From positions 320,077 to 384,076 of the forward strand of contig VSDK01011733.1 of NCBI GenBank assembly GCA_009767595.1: DNA of 64,000 bases, in the 5' to 3' direction. The position numbers were made by a program, and so were the translations under genes. Position 1 is the stretch's first letter. The number at the start of each line of letters is the position of its first letter. The notes beneath the pieces were generated by a model. It ran no database searches. It saw only the letters and a list, made by a program, of their open reading frames with translations, and was not told where the DNA came from. This DNA comes from Symbiodinium kawagutii. Its lineage: Eukaryota; Sar; Dinophyceae; Suessiales; Symbiodiniaceae. Positions 1 to 11,541 of the stretch are shown here, in pieces.

Positions 1-665
1 CGAGGCATCCGCAGGTCTCGCGTGAAGGGCCCGGTTCGTGGCCAGCTGCTGGAGTTTGCAGATCGAGGTGGGGGATGGGCGCCCGCAGCATGCCGCAACC
101 AGGGGATGCGATTTCTGTGGGAGGTCATATACCACTGGTAGAACAGTAGTATCAGTAGTGGTTGGGCCATAAATCCAATGGTTTGGGCATGTTTGGGCCA
201 AAAGCCGCCATAAACCAGAGGTGGTAACAGTAGTTTCATGGACTGACCAGTATTTGTCTGAGTCATAGAATTCGTGTTCATCAATGGTCGAATTAGAGCT
301 GCAGTTTTTTGAGGATATAAACTGGTCGGAAACCATGGGTCAGTCCAGTGAGAAATGGTCGAATTGCATCATGAATGAAGCGTCATAACCTCTTTGGGGA
401 CACTCGTTCGGTCGCAACAAGCTGTTTAGCTCACAAACTACCGCCAAAGATGGCTAACCATTCTGCATTCTAAACCGCCCAAGAAAGGCAAATTGTCAAC
501 CCAAGGTTCTTGATATAACCCTTCCGCATCACACATGAACCATCATCAACCATCATCAACCCACACAAGGAACTCAGATCATACCTTTGCCGAGACAACA
601 TCCAGTCCCGCTGATCTGCCCAGGTGCTTTTGTACCTTGGCAGCGCCTGGGGGCCTTGCAGGTGC

Positions 666-815
666 TTATGGCGGATAGCTTGATGGGATAACAGCATCAA
701 GTGGCTGGTGGTTGGGAGGGAGCGATTCGGAGCCCGGGGTATCCTCATGGCCCTTTGAAGGGGGAGCTGTGCCAGGAGCTACCGGGGGTTGGATAGCTTG
801 ATGGGATAAGAGCAT
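666..815 (+). repeat. tRNA-like SINE-type repeat, copy 1
   Basis: The segment has an A-box-like word TAGCTTGATGGG near 676 and a B-box-like word GATTCGGAGCC near 724, spaced roughly as in a tRNA gene. A 26-base word beginning GGATAGCTTGATGGGATAA occurs at 673 and again at 791 with one mismatch. The part GGCTGGTGGTTGGGAGG is shared with the copy at about 1.64 kb. A tRNA-derived SINE is an inference; the stems do not form a clean cloverleaf, so this is not a functional tRNA. Confidence 0.4.
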
Positions 816-1639
816 CGTCCCAAGACGGCACTTTGAAGTACCAAAGGGTGAATCAACTGCCAGGGGAGGTGACGCTTGGAGGGAGCGGTGTGCTAAGCTG
901 TTAGTGATTCTTGAGGATCATCCATTCTGGATGATTCATCCTCTACCATGATCATGATAGCCATTCTTGATTTGATTCTTGGTTATCAGCCATTCGGTTT
1001 CTTTCATCCATTCTCCGCCATCATCTGAGCCAATCAGATCCTTTGCAACCTAGGCTCAGTCCATGTATTCACCCACCGACGGCCTGTGGCTGGATGATTA
1101 CGTCGACGTATTTGCAGAAACTCGGCCGAAACGACACCTGCAAGTCGGAACTATGCCAGTAAGATTTGGGGCAGAGTGGCGATGCAGATTTGGCTAAGGG
1201 ATTGCCAGTCCATACTCAACCAACCAGCGAGAACACCAGCAAGCTGTGGGACGTTAACAACACCATGTCACCTTAGCATTTAGCATCTATACCGATTGGT
1301 AGCATCGATAGCCATCGCGAATCCGCTGTCAAGCATCAACAACCATGGCTTTACTACAAGCATTGCAACCATTCAAAACAACCATGACTTGACCACAACC
1401 ATTAAGATTACATGACATACATGACCATTTCCAACCATTGCTGACCATTTGTCCAGAACTGGCCACAACCAGCACTGACCATTCACCGAGCGTTGCCGGT
1501 GCCGAGGCTGCGTGCCTCATGGCTGAGGACGAGCCATCGCCCGTAGTGGGCCGTGGGAGCCCTAAGGCCTGCGCAGGCCTTGCTCGACGTGACCGGCAGA
1601 TCCAGGAATTTCCATGGGATGTGAGATGATATCTGTATC

Positions 1640-1780
1640 CTAAGCGGCTGGTGGTTGGGAGGGGTTGGGATTCGGAACCAGGGGTACCCATGTAGCCACC
1701 ATCTAAGGAGCCTAGTCACGGGGGAGCATTTTCACCCCAAGCATCGTTGCGTGAGGAGCTACCAGGAGGGTTCGAACCAA
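1640..1780 (+). repeat. tRNA-like SINE-type repeat, copy 2
   Basis: It shares GGCTGGTGGTTGGGAGG, a B-box-like GGGATTCGGAACC, a GGGTACCC-like block, GGGGGAGC and GGAGCTACC with the copy at 666-815. It ends at a perfect B-box-like GGTTCGAACC near 1,769. A weaker relative may lie at 20,370-20,440 (GGAGCCCGCGGTACCC). The similarity was judged by eye. Confidence 0.35.
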
Positions 1781-2288
1781 ATGCTAGCGACACTTATCAT
1801 GATCTTCGATACCTATTGATACATTTTCACTCCATCTAATTAAATTTCCAACATTTTGGTTGGGATTCCAGCTCCATCCAACACCACTGGTTTGTGCGGA
1901 GGACTTCCCCAGCATCCAGTGGTGTTGTTGGTTGTCACGCCTGAGTAGGTAGTATCATATCAACAGCCATCCATGCACAGGTATATCGATGTTGCAAACA
2001 GAGAGAAGGGAAGGATGTGTTTTCATGTGTTGGTAGTTGATACCTCTTCTTTGGTATCACTTGATTTGTCACCTTTTCTTGATGTTTCTTGTGTGCAGAC
2101 ATCATTTCTCTACTGTCCAGTCCTTGAAAGTACTGATGTTTTAAGATATTCTCTTTTCACGCTGCTTCCCAACAACTCCCTTTTTTCCAGAGACTTCCCT
2201 TCCATGCTTCTGCAACTCACATTGTGACGCCGCTTGCCGCTCGCTGCGCCCAGCCCCGCTCAAAGCGGGTGTAGCGTCGACACCTTGA

Positions 2289-2498
2289 GGGGACGCGAAG
2301 GACAGGACCAAGTGTGTCCAAGCCAATGGTAAAACCGCAGCATGGGAGGCGAACATCTACGACCTCCAAGGCAAGGATTTCTCCACAACTGTTGTCGTTT
2401 TGAAGCTCCTGTCCTTCTGTTTTGATGCCGATGCGACGGCTAAGCCGTTGACCGGCCGGGCGCTACCAGAACTGCCAAAGGCAGTACGAAAACCTTGA
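2289..2498 (+). CDS. Unidentified coding fragment or 3' exon
   Basis: A frame of 69 codons without an internal ATG, opened by TGA at 2,286 and closed by TGA at 2,496. It encodes KTAAWEANIYDLQGKDF followed by a hydrophobic stretch TTVVVLKLLSFCF and a short tail. Codons from 2,338 onward end mostly in C or G, unlike the AT-rich flanks, and an AG precedes the GC-rich part, which suits an exon. The family is not recognised; the terminal stop could make it a last exon. The minus strand is also open over part of it. Confidence 0.4.
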   Translation, partial: GDAKDRTKCVQANGKTAAWEANIYDLQGKDFSTTVVVLKLLSFCFDADATAKPLTGRALPELPKAVRKP

Positions 2499-3253
2499 AG
2501 AATCACAGATTGCAGAGATGGTGATTGGCACAAGTGGCAATTCAAACAAAAGCACAAATCATATCACTTCTTCAAATAGAACACTCCAGGTCTTAAAATC
2601 TTGAGTTTTTTGAACACGTTTGAGTCGAATTTCCAAAAACCGCAACCTGGCTGGCTATTGGCGGCACGACGTGTTCATGGCTAATGATTTGATGTTGGTT
2701 GACATTGGATGACTGGAAGTTCATGGAAGTTCACTACAGCTGGCCACCAGATTTCCTCTCAGGATACGTACCACACTTCAAAGCCCAATCGAACAAGGAC
2801 AGCCATACGAAGCCCTCTCCGCTCATCTTCGTTTTGCTCAGCCCAAGGCGCATCGCTTGAAACCCAGTGGGAAGCTGGGCCCACTAGCAGGAATAGGAGC
2901 ATGCCAGCATTACGATAGCAAGCTCCTTAGGTGGCTCTACATGACGTGGTTTGCTTGGAATGCCTTGAACCGATTGTGGGTATGAATGGTGTCTGGAAGT
3001 GTCTGATTTTGCAGGTGCACAGGCAGTTAAACACGTATGAAGACAAACGCAATTCATACGTCACACATGCAAATGCATTCACTTAGCCGGCATGTAAGGA
3101 GAGAAAGTATGTGTCATACACATAAACAGTTTTGTTTTAACAAGTGCAGCTTAACTCTAGGAGGGAACCATCCCAGGTTGATCCATCAATGGCAAACTAC
3201 CCGAAACTTGTGGGATACCGGGCTGTTTATGGATGAACTCCAGTTTAGGCTGA
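2499..3253. other. Nothing recognisable
   Basis: A short GC-richer patch at 2,790-2,900 is open on the + strand but shows no domain or clear splice signals. I see nothing else. Confidence 0.4.
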
Positions 3254-3510
<257 letters not shown>

Positions 3511-3518
3511 GCTTAATA

Positions 3519-4707
3519 AACTATCGCCTTGAAGCATCCACTAGATAGAAAACGGATTCTTATCTATAGATTCTTCTTTGACATAGACAATTATACATAG
3601 TGAGCAAGTCATTGCGAGCATTAACTAATGACTACAACTCTAATGAATCATAAAAATGAATATCGATGGCTATGAACTCATGATTATTGACTATTTTCTA
3701 TAGATTCTACATGATTCTCATCCATGGATGGATTAGCCGCCGTGTGAGACTAGAAGCTGGTGCTTGCCAGGTCATGCTTGGCCTGGTGATGCACAACCGC
3801 TCCGCCAAATCCAATGAAGAGCAGAAGTGCCGAGTCGTCGCAACGGTGCTGGGGAATCTGTTTGGTTGCCATCGATCCATATGGAGCCACGGTTCCCTGT
3901 CGGTTATCAACCGAGCAACCATCATCAAGCATCATTTAACATCATGAAGCCATCATCAACTATCACTCACTATCATTGACTATCATTAATCATCATCGAC
4001 TATCATCAATTGCCATTGGCCATCATGAACTATCATCAAACATCATCAACCACGTTGACCGTTATTGGCCATTTTCATGGCGATGGGCCACAACCATCCA
4101 ATATCCAGCACTCCTCTCGTCATTCAGTGGCAACCGTTGTTGACATTCTTTGGCTCATTTCTCTGTGACATTTTGTGACCATTATCACCATTATATATCC
4201 CCTATCATTGGCCACAAAGGGGAGATCCATATCGAGCCCACAATGTATGATGGTAGAAGAAAACTCAACACTATTGAACTGGACAACATGATGTTTCACT
4301 TTTTGCATCAATTCCTTTGTCAAATCATCTTGATTTAGATCACCGTTGTAGAAGGAGCTTTCTTGACCATGAAGGCATATTATGCAAAGTCTTTACGAAT
4401 CATGCTGATTATTGCAAAAGATCAATGCTGACCCTCGTCAAGAAACTATTTCTAAACATTCTTAAGCATTTAGCTTCTGGTTGTGACTGCATGAAATCAG
4501 CCTTATGACATGAAGCATGATCATCCCTATGTTTCTCGGGTCTTATCCTCTGTGACCCACCACTCAGTACTGGTCATCTCCTATCATTGGGTGTCATCCC
4601 ACCATTGTCATTGGCTTGCTGGCCCACAATCATTTCCATTTCTCATGCAGTATCATTTCTATCATTCATCGTCGTTATCCGTCAAGTCACCATTGTTCAC
4701 CTTATTC
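3519..4707. other. AACCATCATC-rich spacer
   Basis: The stretch is dominated by degenerate tandem words such as CATCATCAAC, ACTATCATT and GGCCATCATGAAC. Small open frames near 3,690-3,950 and 4,150-4,340 occur on both strands and show no coding signal. Confidence 0.5.
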
Positions 4708-4759
4708 ACCATCATCACCATCATCACCATCATCACCATCATCACCATCGTCACCATCG

Positions 4760-4836
<77 letters not shown>

Positions 4837-4866
4837 TTCATCTTCATCTTCATCTTCATCTTCATC

Positions 4867-4914
<48 letters not shown>

Positions 4915-4921
4915 GTCACCA
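4708..4921. repeat. (ATC)n microsatellite with (ATCTTC)n core, about 210 bp
   Basis: ACCATC hexamers grade into pure ATC units, a central block of TTCATC hexamers (about 4,833-4,870), then pure ATC again. His/Ser/Ile homopolymer frames on + and a Met-rich frame on - are artefacts of the repeat. Confidence 0.95.
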
Positions 4922-5969
4922 TCATTAATTAGCCATCAATTTACCAGCAACTAACAATCATTTTCCCCTCTTCATTGATCATCACTCACCATCATCAATC
5001 ATCATTACATAGCCGTATATAGCCATCAGAGCCCGTCACCTTCATTCCTATGATTCAACTATCATTGACTAGCCATACAATCATCAAATATCATCAGCCA
5101 ACGTCAACCATCATGAATCACACCACCATTCACCATCAATCAGTCATTTTTCACCATAATCAACCATCAATTCACCACCACCACCACCACCACCACCACC
5201 ACCAGCATCAATCCTCGTCATCACGAACCACCGTGAATCATAACCATCATAACCATCATAACCATCATTATATAATCACCATAACTCACCACCATCCTAT
5301 GATCCTTGTGTCGTTGTCGTCCCCAGGAAGACCTCAGCCTGGAGAAGGGCCTTGACGAGTCGCAGCACGGCGGCGATCAGCTTCAACGACCTCGTTCCCA
5401 CGGTGGGGAGGGCGGTTTTGGGAAGAGATTTCTGGAGGTGTTGAGGTGATTTTTTGTTGAACATTTCACGATTTTAGAGATTTCCGATTTTCATGATTTT
5501 TGGGGGAGTTTCATGATCTTTTATGTTTTTCTCAAAGCGGTTGGGAGTTTTTTCTAGGGAAATATTTTTTCAGGATTTTGAAAAACTTAGGATTCTGGAG
5601 GAGCTTTCTCATACGTTTCTCGTGATTTGAGGTGATTTGCCTGGTTTCAGTTGGGTTGGGAGGAGACCAACCAACCGACAATACTAGAGTGGGATGGTTG
5701 TGGTTGGTTTACCATTGACAACTGCTGTTGAATGTTGACATGCGTCGGGCAGCATTCAAACATTCAAAAAAGCACAATTTCTTGCTCACTGGCTGGCCAG
5801 CCGCAATTGTGGTTGATAAGAGGGGGTGACCATTGGCTATCCATGATTATGGTTCTGGATAGCCTTAACACTTAACCAATGGTTCAGGGATAGCCGAGGT
5901 TGATAATGATTCAGCATTCTGCATGCTTCACTTCTTTGATATTTTTCCAAAGGCAGTAGCAAAAAATCA

Positions 5970-6001
<32 letters not shown>

Positions 6002-7133
6002 TCATTTATTTATTGATAAGCCACTCGGAGATTTATGTAGTTTCATGGTAGATAGCTGCTGATCCACCATGAAACAATATGAATCCCACACCATAGTGGG
6101 ATCATTGCAGTGTGAATTGTGGCTAGAAACCTGGAATCACCATGGAGCCTTTTGCGTTTGGGGCTGGGCACTGGAACCCCAGGCCATGGCGGGGCCTGTT
6201 CCGCTGGTTGAGTGATTTTCTATCGGAGCTCACCATCCCAATTGGATGGCAAGTGCTTGGAAGTAACCAACTTGGGGTGTCCAGGGGCCCAGGGGGTGGC
6301 CCAAAGCCTTGGTAGCCAGTTTGGAGCGGGGTTAGGTTTCGGAGAGCAATCGCACATGAATAAAAAGACTTAGTTGTAGCATGATCAGCTACCATTGGTC
6401 AATGATGTTGACATCCCAACTGCTGTTGACTGTTGCTGCCCCTAAGTTTCCTCAGCCATGTTGGCAGATGGTTTTGTCCTTGGTGAAACTGTTGGCAGGT
6501 TTGTAAGCCAGCAAAGTCGAGGTACTCCCTTTGTGGCATAAGCTGACTGTGCTATAGGATGCATGATCGCAGCACACTTGCTAGCTAGGTAACCATTGTT
6601 GCAACAGGGATTGAATGGCAAACGCACACTGCCAGATTGTTTGTCCACGACTTATGCTAAGTCGCGGGGTGTTTGCCCCCTGTAGTGGGGATTTTCCCCC
6701 TTTGAAAGTGGTCGGGGAGAAGTTGCAATGAGGTGGTTGAAGCTTTATGCTGGGTCAACGTGGGTGCCAATGATGGGTGGTTATGACTCACTTGCTGTTA
6801 AAACCCGGCATGCTGAGTGCCCATCAGGTATAGAGTTTCCTCAACATTTCCCGAATCACCTAAAGAAAATGGTCACTTTGACTTAGGGACACCATAAAAT
6901 GACTTAAATCGCTGCAATCCCGAGGCTATTGAGCTTACGTAGTTCAGTTTGAGTCAACCAATCACTTCAGGGCATGCCGAAATGCCACACTGCTGCTGGG
7001 TTTTACCATGGAGACCGGACGCCAGGACAACAACCACGCCAGCAGCAGTCAGGCTCCTTTCTGCGGGGTGCATTTCTGTCGGTGCGTTTCTGGTAGTTCA
7101 CCAGCCAAAGTAACATGTCACAAGTCTCTTATC
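4922..7133. other. Repeat-rich spacer
   Basis: It holds a (CAC)n run at about 5,174-5,205, CATAAC repeats at 5,239-5,267, a T-rich segment (5,440-5,640) and a (TA)n tract at 5,969-6,000. A GC-richer segment at 6,125-6,340 is open on the minus strand for 90 codons (residues such as LTPLQTGYQGFGPPPGPLD), but I cannot assign it and it lacks clear splice context. Confidence 0.45.
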
Positions 7134-7250
7134 TATCATGATCTATTTGCCTATCTATACATTTGTTTACCTATTGACCTATTTACCTATCTACCCACCT
7201 ACCTATCTATCCATCCATCCATCCATCCATTCATCCACCTATCTATCTGT
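7134..7250. repeat. CTAT/ATCC tetranucleotide-rich tract
   Basis: ACCTATCT-like units grade into about seven ATCC units (7,208-7,235) followed by CTATCTAT. It is a degenerate tetranucleotide microsatellite. Confidence 0.85.
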
Positions 7251-10200
7251 AACCTTGCGCCGCCAGTTGCCACTTCGCCGCAGCAGGTGGCTGGATGGGC
7301 CACTTTCGATGCCTGGGAACGGCCTCAGCACGTCGACTGCATCTCGGCAGCCGCGGCGCCCCCGTGGGCTCAGCAGGGTGGGCCGGTTCTCCGCCATGGC
7401 CAAGTGACATCAGATCTTGAGATACACAGGGGTGAGGTGAGAATGACTGAGAATGGTCCAGCACTTTTTCCGCATCTTGCGGAGGGACAGGGGTGAGAAT
7501 GGTTGTGAGATAGCGAGAAACCGAGAAACCGGTTATGGATAGTGTAACAGTTTGCTTTTGGGCATGCACTTTTCCATAATATGAGCGCCTTATCATTGAT
7601 CAGCAGGTCATGAATTCAGAGCATCACTGCCGAACATGCCGCGGTCCTGCAGTCCAGAGTGCTGCTGCTGTCAAGGGTTTCAGCTCTGTTTCGTAGCGGT
7701 TGATTGGCTGGATAAGCTCGCGATGAATATCTCGATAGTGGGAGAATATGGGAAATCAATGGTTCGTTGTTAATTATGGTTGGTTCGTTGGCCACTCATG
7801 AGCTGTTAATTCGCGGGCAATGGTGGCACAAGTCTTTGGAACATGGTTGCAGCTGGCGGTACTGCAATTCTAGGGGATAGGCACAACCCCTTCCTGGGCT
7901 CACAAGCTCAGCCATACCGACCAGGTTCCCAACTCTTGGATACTTGGTCATGGCTTGGTTGTGTCAGGCTAGGGTTAGTCACCACCACTATGATCCATGA
8001 TGATTACACCAAAATCATAGTTACACCACAGCCATGGTTACACCACAGCCACCATGGTTACGATTCCTGAGCCACAAGGAGCCATTCTTAAATCCACCAA
8101 GGGGGATGAGTTATCAATAGTCAACTTAATTGTTCTTATGTGCTTATAAGTCATTGCCATTGTTGATTACTTACTTCATAATGTTATTGCCATTGTTGAT
8201 TGGTTATTGCCATTGTAGATGATGTTAGTCATGGCATTCCTTGGAGTAACCCTATCATTACTTCCCTGGTTATGATGAGTTGTCGGTGTCCCTGCTTGGT
8301 ACACCAGGCAACCCGGGTCATCGCATCCCCAGCATGCGTCGATGTGGGCCCATCGATGTGGTTGGTTAATCAGCTGGTTAATGATGGCTGATCATGATAG
8401 CAGTCAATCATGGCTACTTCATCGTTAATGACCGTGAATGTCTTACTCTATAAAGCTCCTTGTTTCCACTTTGGCCACTGCTAGCAATACTGTTGGCCCA
8501 GACCTTCCGAAGGTGCATACTTACCATTCTCATCTCCTGTTGCTGAATCCACCATGTACGCTGGATAGCATCGCCAGTCCGCTGGATGCCCCTAGCTCCT
8601 CCTGATAAGCACCGCCCAGGTATTGAGACCATCAGCCGCGTTCGACGCTGTTACAATGATTTCTTGGAACAGGTCAGCATTTGGGAGCAAGAAAAGATAA
8701 GAAAAGGGTCAGATTGCCAGGAGTCGGCTGACGCTTGGCGATACAAAGAGATGCCAGAGAAAGAGAAGTCAGAGTTGAAGTGAAACAACGACACCATAAG
8801 CAACGAGAATTGGGAAATCCCAATAGTGAACGCCGGTGAATCGTTTAATGACATCTAACCATGGGACATTGAGGGAGCGATTCGAAAAAATGCCCATGAA
8901 ATGCGGGGTGATTGGCCCAGGAAAATCTTCCAAGCATTGGGGATCGCCAAAAGCCAATCACCACCACTGGGCTTGAGATCGTTGATTTTAACCCTTGCTA
9001 TTGCGAAGGTTCATGTCACTGGGTTAGTTGAAAATCTACGGGAAGGCCTTGTTTGAACCACCAAGTCTTGGGTTTTCCCAGACTGGCAGTTGTGGCATCT
9101 CTCAACTGACCATGCCTAGAAGGGGTAGTTCAGGTTTATATCCCCGGGTATATCCTAGTTACAACGCCAACTGCGCACCCAAGCATGACATCATCGGCAC
9201 CCGATGCCAGTTCGCTGAAACGGACTTGGATTCGGCGGAAGATTTGGAAGAGAACCTTGGCAAGTGGAGGGGACATCATTCGGAAGCTAACCGCTTAAGT
9301 TGTAACTTGATCAATAACACTTTTATAACAATGAATTATGAACTTAAGGCTTCATAATCAACAGTTAATAAATAGTGTATATATATATATATATATACCT
9401 ATTTATTAGCTATTATTTAGTTATCACTCGTTGGTGACCATTATGAGCCGCAAGTAGTCAGATTTTCGGCCATTATTAAGCAATAATGAATGATACTGGT
9501 CAATCATTGTTGCTGTCAACGGAAGATCCAGCTGTGTCTTGATGGTTGATGATGGTCAATTAATCTTGGCAAATACTAGGGGGTAATCACCAAGACTGAC
9601 TGATTAACCATGATTTGGTTAATCATGGTGATCATCATGGCCAAGCATGGTGATCATAATGGCCAAGCATGGTGATAGTGGTCAGTTATGGGAGTCGAAT
9701 GACGATGGAGAGAGTGGTTGATGATGATTTTTCCCTGGGAGATCAAGCCTGAAGCCCAGATTTCATGGTTTAGCTATCACCTTATCCTCATGAAACCATC
9801 ATTGAACAGCTGCCAACCCCTATCAACCGTAAGTTTTTTGCCGGGGCCAGGATGATTAACATAATCAACCATGATGAACTGTGGTTCACCTGCGCCAAGC
9901 AGATTTTAAACATTCATAACCGTCATCAACCATAACGATTCCCTGTCAATCAACCCATGACCCTCCGCAGGAATCAGCGGTTTCCAGGAAGTCTCCCTCT
10001 AGAGCTTAGCAGCCAAACTGCTACTAGCCTTGGTACCACGGCTGCCCCCCAAACTCCCCAGGTGATTCAACCACCGGTAATGTGTGCACATGGCCATTGA
10101 TCACTTCTCGAAATAGGATGGGCATTGAGGTTGGCGGTTCTTGCTTACACATCCCAATGATGATTGTTGAGGTATCATTCTTTGCCAATATTCATGATCA

Positions 10201-10649
10201 ACCACCACCAGCCATTCGGAAATTATCCATCATCAACCGAGAATGGCGTGATCCAGCTGACTTGATATTGGCTTGGATGATAGTCAAGTCCTATGGCTGG
10301 TCAGACTATACATAAACATAAGCAGCTGGTTGTTACCCAAATCATTGACATGACTATGCCAAAACCGTTCAGTTCATACAGCTAGCCGCTAGTTTTTCCA
10401 GGGCACGGGAAGATCCCTGTGCCCGGTGGCAGCGGCGAATCACAGCAGTCAAACGAAGTTCGCCGTGACTCGTCAGTGGATGATGCTTAGTTCATCGAAG
10501 ATTGAGCCGTTAACCATAGAGATTGTTGATGAGCACGATTGATGAGCACGATGATGGTTACTATACTGCGACAATTGGTCGCTCTGAGTTGGCCATGATG
10601 TGTTTCGCCATAGATACCTATTGCTTGATGTGTTTCGTTACCGTTTGTT
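7251..10649. other. Spacer or intron-like DNA with weak coding islands
   Basis: A GC-rich island at 7,250-7,400 follows a CAG and stays open in two + frames. Open frames at 8,586-8,783 (charged, WEQEKIRKGSDCQESADAWR) and 9,028-9,357 might contain exons, but no family is recognisable. A (TA)n tract lies at 9,377-9,398. GCATGGTGATCATAATGGCC-type direct repeats occur at 9,620-9,680. Confidence 0.35.
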
Positions 10650-10810
10650 GCCCACGGTTGCCCTCCCTTCGCTCGGCGGCGCCACGGATCCCCGGGCTGA
10701 GCAGGGAGATGTGGGAGGCGAAGTTACCGGAAGACCTGAGAGAGGCGATCGAGCGAGAGTCGCGTGGCCGGTGCAACGCCGTGCAACGGGGACAGGCCAT
10801 CAGGACGCAG
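10650..10810 (+). CDS. Probable internal exon, unidentified protein
   Basis: The frame carries MWEAKLPEDLREAIERESRG, then residues ending AIRTQ. It has mostly G/C third codon positions and stops at a clean ACGCAG|GTTGGA donor at 10,810. The 5' boundary is uncertain; the frame stays open upstream through PRLPSLRSAAPRIPG. The charged helix suggests a soluble protein. The family is not recognised. Confidence 0.45.
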
Positions 10811-11299
10811 GTTGGATGGATAGTGGTGGTTTGTAAGGCTGAATCAATGGCTAATAGTAGGGATGCTAACCATAGATAACCATAGTAGATAAGGGATAAT
10901 AAGCATAGTAATGGTGATTATAGGCTTCATCAATGGCGAGTGAGGATAATTACCAGCGACGGTGATCGATAGTGGTCGATGATGGCTACTGTTGGATCCT
11001 TTCGTGCATAAACCAGCCATACTTGGGATGAATCACCAGCGAGCTGGTAAACTGGGGGAGTAGTAACCTTTGTAAACATGATCATCATCGACCTATTGAA
11101 TGGGTAACCATCATCAATGACTTTCATCAATGACCATCATCAATGACCAGCATCAATGACCATCATTACTTACCATCGTTAACCCGGTAGTATCCAAATC
11201 GTCACTCTCTCTCTCGAATGGATATCCATTGATCGCCATCATTCATCACCATTGGCCATCATGCAAGGCCATGATCGCCAGTTGCTTGAAACATCCACG

Positions 11300-11541
11300 G
11301 ATGCCGCCGACCTTTGCGCTTACCGGGTGCGAACGAATCTGTGGGTCCCTGTGGGTCGCTGGTAGCTGAGGTATGATGACCTCATTCCTTACAAGGGTCG
11401 CTATTTGAAGGGCAGGCCCGGGGTGCGAGTCGCTGTCGTGCTGGCACGGCTTTCCCGGTGGGTGGTGAAAGTGGGTTTCCGCTCATGGCGGCCTTCTCAG
11501 TTTTTGGGCACCCCCCATATTGAAACAAAATTTTGGGGATG
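11300..11541 (+). pseudogene. Coding-like fragment with one in-frame stop
   Basis: A single + frame reads DAADLCAYRVRTNLWVPVGR, then W and an amber codon at about 11,363, then YKGRYLKGRPGVRVAVVLAR onward to TGA near 11,541. Both halves are GC-rich in third positions and share the frame, so one nonsense change, or a short retained non-coding piece, is the simplest reading. The TGG|TAG context also offers a GTAGCT donor at 11,362. The family is not recognised. Confidence 0.35.

Larger units (their letters stand above)
1..2288. other. Gene-poor, low-complexity stretch with SINE-like repeats
   Basis: No coding region is supported here. The stretch contains many short words of the AACCATCA / ATCATGG type and the two SINE-like copies annotated separately. 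GC-rich patches near 1,490-1,620 lie next to the second SINE-like copy and stay open in several frames, so I do not call an exon. Confidence 0.5.

Noticed and set aside
1760-1785. Functional tRNA gene at the GGTTCGAACC B-box
   Set aside because: No acceptor stem or anticodon arm can be formed around it; treated as part of a SINE-like repeat.
4510-4954. His-, Ser-, Ile- and Met-repeat frames
   Set aside because: They are translations of the ATC microsatellite; a His-rich metal-binding protein is not supported.
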